Below, in pieces: positions 1 to 6,640 of a stretch of DNA of 15,802 bases. The notes under the pieces were generated by a model. It was not told the DNA's origin. It did not search any database and was given only the letters and a program-made list of their open reading frames with translations. Source of the stretch: Oxalobacteraceae bacterium (GTDB lineage: Bacteria > Pseudomonadota > Gammaproteobacteria > Burkholderiales > Burkholderiaceae_D); the NCBI GenBank assembly GCA_947446335.1, contig CANFGA010000021.1, positions 1 to 15,802 of the forward strand. The letters are read 5' to 3'. The translations under genes were made by a program, and so were the position numbers. Every line of letters starts with the position of its first letter. The first letter of the stretch is position 1.

Positions 1-2
1 AA

Positions 3-1184
3 CTGGAGTATGAGTCCGGCGTCCATTTGGGACTGCGCGCAGGCCTATATGCGCACGCCGAAGGGGCTTACGCTCTGGCGCGCCGGGATTTCGAGAACTC
101 TTTAACGCTGGCCAAGCGCGTGACGGGAGAAGAACACATCCTCACGCTGACCGGCATGAACAATCTCGCTGCGATGCTTGCGGACATGGGCGAGGACGGT
201 GAAGCGCGTGCCATGCACGAACAGATCTTGGCAATACGTCTGCGCACGCTGGGCGAAGAGCACCGCGCTACGCTGAACAGCATGAACAATCTGGCCTGCA
301 CGCTCGAGACCATGGGGGAATATGGTGATGCACTGAAGATACAGGAGAAAGTGCTGGCAGCGCGGCGCCGCGTGCTGGGCGAAGAACATTCCGAAACGCT
401 GACCAGCATGAACAACCTGGCCATTACTCTGTGCTCCATGGGAATGCACGCTAAAGCGCGGACCATCCAGCAGCCGATGCTGGCCCTGCAGCGGCGCGTG
501 CTGGGCGATGAACATCCCCAGACTTTGGCCGGCATGGATAATCTGGCAGTCATGTTCAAAGAAATGGGTGAACACTCCGCTGCACTGAAGATGTTCAAGC
601 AGGTGCTTGCTATGCGTAGTCGCATGCTGGGCATTGAGCATCCCGATACGCTGGCCACCATGAACAACCTGGCCAACACACTTGGAGCCGCAGGCATGCA
701 CGCAGAAGCACGGACCATGCTGGAAAAAGTGGTGGACGTGAACAGTCGAATACGGGGCGAAGAGCATCCCGCTACGCTGACCAGCATGAATAATCTGGCC
801 AGCATGCTCGGGGCCATGGGTGAGCCTGCTGCCGCACGGGCCATGAAGGAAAAAGTGCTGGCCGCTCGCAGCCACAGGCTGGGCGAAAAGCACCCCGATA
901 CATTGACGAGCATGAGCAACCTAGCAGTTACGCTCGGGGACATGGGCGAGATCGCTGACGCACTGGCGATGAGCAAGCAGGCGCTGGCGGCAAGCTGGCG
1001 GGTGCTGGGCAAAGATCACCCGACCACATTGACATTCTTTCAGAATTCAATGGGAATCGCCATCGAATCAGGCGACCCTCTCGCCACAGGGCAATTGGTG
1101 AAAGACTATCCGCATCTCGCGGAACTACTCATGATGCAATCCGATTCCGACCAACAGCCACCTCAGGCTTCCGATGCCAACTGA
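3..1184 (+). CDS. Kinesin-light-chain-type TPR protein, C-terminal part (5' end outside the window)
   Basis: The frame is open from base 3 to the TGA at 1182-1184, with no stop before the left edge. The gene therefore very probably starts outside the window, and the TTG at 27 is not a convincing start. From base 126 the protein is a run of 42-residue units opening with GEEHP-like residues, then TL..MNNLA and a G-x-x-x-A-x-x-M helix, which is the TPR_10/TPR_12 (kinesin light chain) pattern. Seven units are exact in length and an eighth is worn. Such arrays usually form the sensor or partner-binding end of STAND ATPases, and the TIR/NB-ARC protein at 6641-9226 ends in the same kind of array. 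The missing N-terminus may thus carry an effector and an NTPase domain, which is inference. The last 11 bases overlap the downstream CHAT gene, implying one operon and translational coupling. Confidence 0.9.
   Translation: MEYESGVHLGLRAGLYAHAEGAYALARRDFENSLTLAKRVTGEEHILTLTGMNNLAAMLADMGEDGEARAMHEQILAIRLRTLGEEHRATLNSMNNLACTLETMGEYGDALKIQEKVLAARRRVLGEEHSETLTSMNNLAITLCSMGMHAKARTIQQPMLALQRRVLGDEHPQTLAGMDNLAVMFKEMGEHSAALKMFKQVLAMRSRMLGIEHPDTLATMNNLANTLGAAGMHAEARTMLEKVVDVNSRIRGEEHPATLTSMNNLASMLGAMGEPAAARAMKEKVLAARSHRLGEKHPDTLTSMSNLAVTLGDMGEIADALAMSKQALAASWRVLGKDHPTTLTFFQNSMGIAIESGDPLATGQLVKDYPHLAELLMMQSDSDQQPPQASDAN
126..1007 (+). repeat. Seven tandem 126-bp degenerate units encoding 42-residue TPRs
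   Basis: Units start at 126, 252, 378, 504, 630, 756 and 882, each exactly 126 bases, with no insertion or deletion; a divergent eighth starts at 1008. The best conserved stretch encodes GEEH(P)xTLxxMNNLA. Divergence lies mainly in the second helix and at synonymous sites. Confidence 0.9.
1174..1184 (+). other. 11-base stop/start overlap between TPR gene and CHAT gene
   Basis: The ATG at 1174 lies inside the last codons of the upstream gene, whose TGA is at 1182-1184. Only a weak Shine-Dalgarno-like CAGG (1164-1167) precedes it, so translation of the CHAT protein probably depends on ribosomes finishing the TPR gene. This supports matched production of the two proteins. Confidence 0.7.
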
Positions 1185-4100
1185 CCAAACGCCGGGCCCC
1201 ATCATCTTCGTGACCAGCGGCGCAGCCATCGCGCTGGATGCGGCGCGCAGCGCAACAGCACCAGGCCAGATTCGCGCCGTGCGCATCGCAGCCGCCACGC
1301 GCGGCGGCACGCTGCAGCGGCTCGCCGCGCAACCGGGGCAGGATATCGTCGAACTGACCGTCGGCAGTACTCACGGCGACGGTCCCGAACTGCGCCTGCG
1401 CCTGCACCCAGAACATGCGCGCGATCTGATGCGGGCTCAGGCCAATCTGTCCGCGCGCACTGCCGACGCAACGGCCGATGCTGACACTGATCGGACGGTA
1501 ATCGTGCCAGCCAGCGCGCAATGGCAAGGCGCCGCAGTGGAGGCCAGCCGCGGCTTGCTGAGCGATCTGGCTTTCAAGACATTGGCACTGGTGGGGCTGG
1601 ACCCGCAAGATACGCTGGCAAAACTGGCTGCGACTGTGCTCGGTGAACAGCTCGATAACCGGGTGAACGAGGGCGTCTACCGGCTGCAGCAACATCATCT
1701 GGGCACTCTGGCGCTGGCTGACAAGGTTACGGCCGTGCCCGCCAGCGACGCTCTGATACTGGTGCTGATCCATGGCACCTTTTTCGACACCGCATCGAGC
1801 TTCGGACGATTGTGGGGATCGCATTCAAGCCTGGTCGCACAACTTTTCAAGCACTATGGCGAGCGGGTCTATGCGCTCGACCATGGCACCGTGATGCGCA
1901 GCCCGATCGCCAATGCGCTGACGCTGGCCGAAGCGCTGCCAATAGGTGCACGCCTGCATCTGGTCACGCATTCACGCGGCGGTCTGGTCGCCGAAGCGTT
2001 GCTGCGCGCCAGCATCGGGGTCAGCGACGCCGATCTGGACCTGTTCAACGACGCAGCGCATGCACGCCACCGCGTTGATCTGGCCAGGCTGCGCGAGGTA
2101 CTGCGCATCAAGCAGATCCGTGTCGAGCGCATTGTGCGCGCCGCCTGTCCGGCTTGGGGCACGCTGCTGGCGTCGAACCGGCTCGATGCCTATCTGAGCG
2201 TGCTGGCCTGGCTGCTGGAGCGTACCGGCTTGCCGCTGGCGCCGGAAATGGTGCGCTTTGCCGATGCGGTGGCGCGCCAGCGCGCCAATCCTGCGCTGTT
2301 CCCCGGCATCGAAGCGATGCGCAGCAACAGCCGGGTGCTGCGCTGGCTGAATCAGGATGACACACCGGCCGACAGCGCCTTGCGCGTGGTGGCCGGCGAC
2401 ATCAGCGGCGATTCATTGATATCGTGGGTCAAGGTGCTGCTGGCCGACAGTTTCTACCGGACCGACAACGACCTGATCGTCCAAACGAGTTCGATGTATG
2501 GCGGCATGCCGCGCTTGTCCGACGCCCGCTTCATGTTTGAACGCAGCGGCAAGATCGACCACTTCAGCTACTTCAGCAATGACACAACGGCCAACGGCAT
2601 TGCGTGCGCACTGATGCAAGACCAGCCCGCCGGCTATGCCCCCATCGGCCCGCTGTCGCGCCAGGGCAAGGATCCGGGCGGCGTGCGTGCAGCACGACAA
2701 CCTGCACAGGCACCTGCTGCCGAGCATGACGGCATGAAACCTGCCGTGCTGCTGGTACCCGATTTCATGGGCAGCAATCTGGCGCAGAATGAACAGCGCG
2801 AGTGGTGCGACTTGTCGCGCCTGCACGACCTGTTCGACCGACTCGCGTGGAACCAGAGCGATGGCGTGACAGAGGACGGTCCCGTCGACAGCCATTACGG
2901 CGAGCTGATCACCCATCTGAGCACCAGCCATTGCGTCTTGCACTGCGGCTATGACTGGCGCGCTCCGCTCACGAACAGCGCAGCGCTGCTGTCCGAACGC
3001 ATGACACAGGAATTGCTCCTTCGCGCAGACAGCAAGCAGCCGGTGCGTGTGCTGGCCCATGGCATGGGATGCCTGGTGCTGCGGGTGATGCAACTGGAGC
3101 ACCCGCAAACATGGAAAGACATGATGCAGCGCGATGGCGCACGCGTGCTGATGCTGGCCCCGCCCAATGGCGGCTGCTGGACGCCGATGACGCTGCTGAG
3201 CGGCGACGATCATTTCGCCCAGCTGCTCGCCAGCATCGGCGGCGCCACCCACGCGATGGCTGCGCGCAAACAGATGGCACGCTTCCCCGGCTTGTTGCAA
3301 TTGCAGGCTGGCCTGACTGATCCGGTCCAGGCCTTGGACAACGCCACCTGGTGGCAAGACATGAGCGCGCGCGACGAGGCAGAAGCGCGGCAAGCCCATC
3401 CGTGGCACAACGCCGATGTGGAAGCATCACGCTGGGCCCTACCCTCGCAAACCGAGCTTGATGCGGCAGTGCAATTGCGGCGCCGGCTCGACGCCCAATT
3501 GCTCGCCGACGCCGCCAGCATGGCGATCGTGCTCGGTCATGCACCGGCCACCCCGTGTGGCGTACAGATCGAGGCCAACGGCATCCATTACCAGTACAGC
3601 GCCGAAGGGGATGGCCGCGTCACTTGGGCGTCTTCCCGCCTGCCCGGCGTGGCGACGTGGAAAACCGGCTATCCGCACGGCGAGTTGCCCAGGCTGAAGG
3701 CCAATTTCGACGCCTATGCCGAGCTGCTGGCGAGCGGCCATACGACTGGACTGGGACCTCAACTTGGAATGGGGCCGAGACTTGAACAGACCAACGTCGA
3801 CGCAGCGCCGACCATGCTGTTGCCGCGCCTGCGCGACAGCACGCCTCTGGCCGATGGCGCAGCGCTCACGGCCGATGTCGTGCTCGATGCCGCGCTGGGC
3901 AGCACGGTCACGGCGCGGCGCGACGACATGACCAGCAGCGCCACGCTGGCCGCCGACATCAAGGTCGAGGTCGAAGTGGTGCATGGCGACCTGAAGTTCA
4001 TCCGCGACCCGTTGCTGCTGGGCCATCTGCGCGCGCTGCAATTGACCGGCAGCGAAGGCGTCGTCGACGAGCTGATGGGCCATGCGCTGCAGGATGCGCT

Positions 4101-6624
4101 CGATGTCGGCCTGTATCCGGTGGAACTGGGCCAGCACCAGATTTTTGTCAACGGCCATGCCGACCCCGACAATCCGTATGCATTTCCGCGCCCGCTGGCG
4201 GCGATCGTTGTCGGGCTGGGCGATGAAGGCGAACTGACGCCCGATGCGCTGGCTGATGCGGTGCGCCAGGGCGTGCTGGCTTACCAACGCCAAGCACAAG
4301 CTCAAGCCCGGCCCGCCGGATCTGGCCGTGAGGCGCGCGGCATAACGCTGGCCAGCACCACGCTGGGCAGCGGCGGCAGCCTGTCGGTCGGCCAGTCGGT
4401 GCTGGCGCTGGTGCGCGGGGTTGGCACTGCCAATGCCAGACTGGCGGCAGCGCCGGAGCGACTGGCGTGGCCGCCGGTGACCCGATTGCAGATCGTCGAA
4501 CTGTTCCACAACCGGGCGCTGGACGCGTGGCACACGCTGCAACTGGCGATCGAGTCCGGCACACTGCCCGCCGTGCTGCTGCCGCATGTGCGCGCGGCCC
4601 ATGGCGGCCGCACGCTGCCAGCGGACGGGCATTACCGCGGCGCAGGCTATGATCTGGTGCGCATCAGCGCGGCATCGTCCGCAATCGGCCAGAGCCACGA
4701 CGAGCTGGAATTTTCACTGTTTACGAAGCGCGCGCGTTCCGAAGTGCGCGGCAAGAGCACGCAGCGCGCGCTGGTCGCGGCGATGGTGGCCACAGCCGAG
4801 ATGAACACGCGCTTCGACGCCGATTTGGCGCGCAGCCTGTTCCAATTGCTGGTGCCGCAGGAAATCAAGGCTTACCTGGGCGCCGCCGATACGTTGCTGT
4901 TCGAAGTCGACAGCAAGACCGCAAGCTACCCATGGGAAATGCTCAATGACAGTTTGAGCAGTCCGGGCAGCAACGGTCTTGCACCCTTCGCGCGGCGCAA
5001 CGGCGGCACGCTGCTGCGCAAGATGCGGGTCGACAACTTCCGCCGCCAGCCCGCCGATGCCCACACCAACGCCGTGCTGGTGATCGGCGCGCCCAGGCTG
5101 GACGCAGTGCCGGCCCTGCCCGATCTGCCAGGCGCGCGCAGCGAAGCGCGCGCCGTTGCGGATCTGTTGGGCACCACGGCGCTGCTGGACCAGGGTTTCC
5201 TGGCCATCGTCACCGCTGCGCTGGCACGGCCCTGGAAAATCATCCACCTGGCCGGCCACGGCCAATACGACGCCAAAGGCGGGCGCAGCGGCATGCTGAT
5301 GTCGGGCGCCATGCGCTTCGGCCCGGCCGAGTTTGAAAGCATGGAGTCGGTACCCGAACTGGTGTTCGTCAACTGCTGCCACCTCGGCAAGACCGAAGAT
5401 GCAACGCAGCGCAACCATGCGTTGTTCGCCGCGAACGTGGCCGAACAATTGATCCGCAATGGCGTGCGCTGCGTCGTCGCCGCCGGCTGGGCCGTCGATG
5501 ACGACGCCGCGCAGGCATTCGCGCTGGGGTTTTACGGCACGCTGCAAAACGGCGGCACGTTCGCCGATGCGGTGCTCGAAGGGCGCCGGAAAGCCCATGC
5601 CAGCAAACCCGACAGCAACACCTGGGCCGCCTACCAATGCTATGGCGACCCGGCCTGGACTCTCAACCGCAATGTCGACCACGATATCGATCGCAATAGC
5701 GCAGCCAATGCGACAGCAAGCAGCAAGACGCCGGTGCTGGCTGCGGTAGAAGAATTGCTGGTCGCGCTGGAAGCGATCTGCCGCGATGCCGAGGGCGCCA
5801 ACGATGCCGTGCGCGAACAATTGCGCCATCGGCTGCTGCAACTGCAAACAGTCGCACCAAGCGCATGGACGACCAGCGGCCGGGTCGCGCAAGCGTTCGG
5901 CATGGCTTGGCGCGACCTGGGCAGCAGCGACGACAAGGCCACGGCGTTGGCTTGGCTGGAGCGGGCCGTCAAGGCGACAGATGGCACGGCCAGCCTGGCG
6001 GCGCGCGAGCAGCAATTGAACCTGCTTTCGCGCCAGGCCGACACGGCCGATGCGATCCACAAGACCATCGTGGACATCGACGCGTTGATTGCGCTGGCGC
6101 CGACATCGGAGCGCTGGTCGATACTGGGTTCGGCCTGGAAGCGCATCGCGATGAAAGCGACGGCGAACGCCGAGCTTGTCGACGCCTTGGAACAGATGCA
6201 GCGCGCCTACGCGCAAGCGGAAGCGCTGAAACCGGCCGATCTGTTCTATTCGCTGATGCAGCGCTGCCTGGCCCAGATGCGCCTGCACTGGCTGAACAAG
6301 ACTGCGGCCCCGACGCTGGCCGATGTGCACGCGCTGCGCCAGTCGCTGATGCAGCAACAGGAGCGCGAGCCGGAATTCTGGTGCGTCGTCGGCCAGCATG
6401 AAGCGCGCGTGCTGGAAGGCTTGATCGAAGGCAATCTGGCAGCGCAGATCGCCGGCATAGAACAGGGCATGCTCGATGTGCACGGGCGCGTCAGCAACCG
6501 CCACTACTGGTCGTCGGTGCACGACACCGCGCAATTCCTGCTGCCCGCTTACATCGCCCAGGCGAGCGAGAAGGAAAGCGCGGCGGCGAATGCTTATCTG
6601 GCGCTGGTCGGGTCGTTTGCGTGA
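1174..6624 (+). CDS. Giant alpha/beta hydrolase - pseudo-hydrolase - CHAT protease protein (1816 aa)
   Basis: Domains in order. Residues 1-190 are unrecognised. Residues about 192-470 form an alpha/beta hydrolase: oxyanion-type HGT at 200-202, nucleophile elbow THSRG with Ser267, and plausible Asp433 and His463 (DUF7379-like in my recollection). Residues about 519-870 form a second, LCAT/lipase-like hydrolase opening with VPDFMGSNL near 528; its elbow reads AHGMG, so glycine 630 replaces the serine although Asp813 and His835 remain. Residues about 930-1190 have a Rossmann/macro-like look (VVHGD near 937, VVGLG at 1012-1016). Residues about 1190-1500 are a CHAT caspase-like protease: YPWE at 1252-1255, His1362 in AGHG, Cys1402 in VNCCHLG. 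The rest is helical and TPR-like. No signal peptide or membrane segment is seen, so it is likely cytoplasmic. CHAT proteases act as effectors or activators in bacterial conflict systems; a role here, coupled to the TPR gene, is inferred. Substrates are unknown. Confidence 0.9.
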   Translation: MPTDQTPGPIIFVTSGAAIALDAARSATAPGQIRAVRIAAATRGGTLQRLAAQPGQDIVELTVGSTHGDGPELRLRLHPEHARDLMRAQANLSARTADATADADTDRTVIVPASAQWQGAAVEASRGLLSDLAFKTLALVGLDPQDTLAKLAATVLGEQLDNRVNEGVYRLQQHHLGTLALADKVTAVPASDALILVLIHGTFFDTASSFGRLWGSHSSLVAQLFKHYGERVYALDHGTVMRSPIANALTLAEALPIGARLHLVTHSRGGLVAEALLRASIGVSDADLDLFNDAAHARHRVDLARLREVLRIKQIRVERIVRAACPAWGTLLASNRLDAYLSVLAWLLERTGLPLAPEMVRFADAVARQRANPALFPGIEAMRSNSRVLRWLNQDDTPADSALRVVAGDISGDSLISWVKVLLADSFYRTDNDLIVQTSSMYGGMPRLSDARFMFERSGKIDHFSYFSNDTTANGIACALMQDQPAGYAPIGPLSRQGKDPGGVRAARQPAQAPAAEHDGMKPAVLLVPDFMGSNLAQNEQREWCDLSRLHDLFDRLAWNQSDGVTEDGPVDSHYGELITHLSTSHCVLHCGYDWRAPLTNSAALLSERMTQELLLRADSKQPVRVLAHGMGCLVLRVMQLEHPQTWKDMMQRDGARVLMLAPPNGGCWTPMTLLSGDDHFAQLLASIGGATHAMAARKQMARFPGLLQLQAGLTDPVQALDNATWWQDMSARDEAEARQAHPWHNADVEASRWALPSQTELDAAVQLRRRLDAQLLADAASMAIVLGHAPATPCGVQIEANGIHYQYSAEGDGRVTWASSRLPGVATWKTGYPHGELPRLKANFDAYAELLASGHTTGLGPQLGMGPRLEQTNVDAAPTMLLPRLRDSTPLADGAALTADVVLDAALGSTVTARRDDMTSSATLAADIKVEVEVVHGDLKFIRDPLLLGHLRALQLTGSEGVVDELMGHALQDALDVGLYPVELGQHQIFVNGHADPDNPYAFPRPLAAIVVGLGDEGELTPDALADAVRQGVLAYQRQAQAQARPAGSGREARGITLASTTLGSGGSLSVGQSVLALVRGVGTANARLAAAPERLAWPPVTRLQIVELFHNRALDAWHTLQLAIESGTLPAVLLPHVRAAHGGRTLPADGHYRGAGYDLVRISAASSAIGQSHDELEFSLFTKRARSEVRGKSTQRALVAAMVATAEMNTRFDADLARSLFQLLVPQEIKAYLGAADTLLFEVDSKTASYPWEMLNDSLSSPGSNGLAPFARRNGGTLLRKMRVDNFRRQPADAHTNAVLVIGAPRLDAVPALPDLPGARSEARAVADLLGTTALLDQGFLAIVTAALARPWKIIHLAGHGQYDAKGGRSGMLMSGAMRFGPAEFESMESVPELVFVNCCHLGKTEDATQRNHALFAANVAEQLIRNGVRCVVAAGWAVDDDAAQAFALGFYGTLQNGGTFADAVLEGRRKAHASKPDSNTWAAYQCYGDPAWTLNRNVDHDIDRNSAANATASSKTPVLAAVEELLVALEAICRDAEGANDAVREQLRHRLLQLQTVAPSAWTTSGRVAQAFGMAWRDLGSSDDKATALAWLERAVKATDGTASLAAREQQLNLLSRQADTADAIHKTIVDIDALIALAPTSERWSILGSAWKRIAMKATANAELVDALEQMQRAYAQAEALKPADLFYSLMQRCLAQMRLHWLNKTAAPTLADVHALRQSLMQQQEREPEFWCVVGQHEARVLEGLIEGNLAAQIAGIEQGMLDVHGRVSNRHYWSSVHDTAQFLLPAYIAQASEKESAAANAYLALVGSFA

Positions 6625-6640
6625 GTGAATTGCAGCGGCG

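Noticed and set aside
27..29. TTG at 27 as start of the first TPR gene
   Set aside because: The frame stays open to the window edge and no ribosome site is seen, so the gene most likely begins outside.
126..1007. CRISPR-like array
   Set aside because: The regular period is a coding TPR repeat; the whole unit is degenerate repeat, without identical short repeats and unique spacers.
68..1012. 314-codon minus-strand frame opposite the first TPR array
   Set aside because: Its apparent repeats simply mirror the 126-bp periodicity of the real TPR gene.
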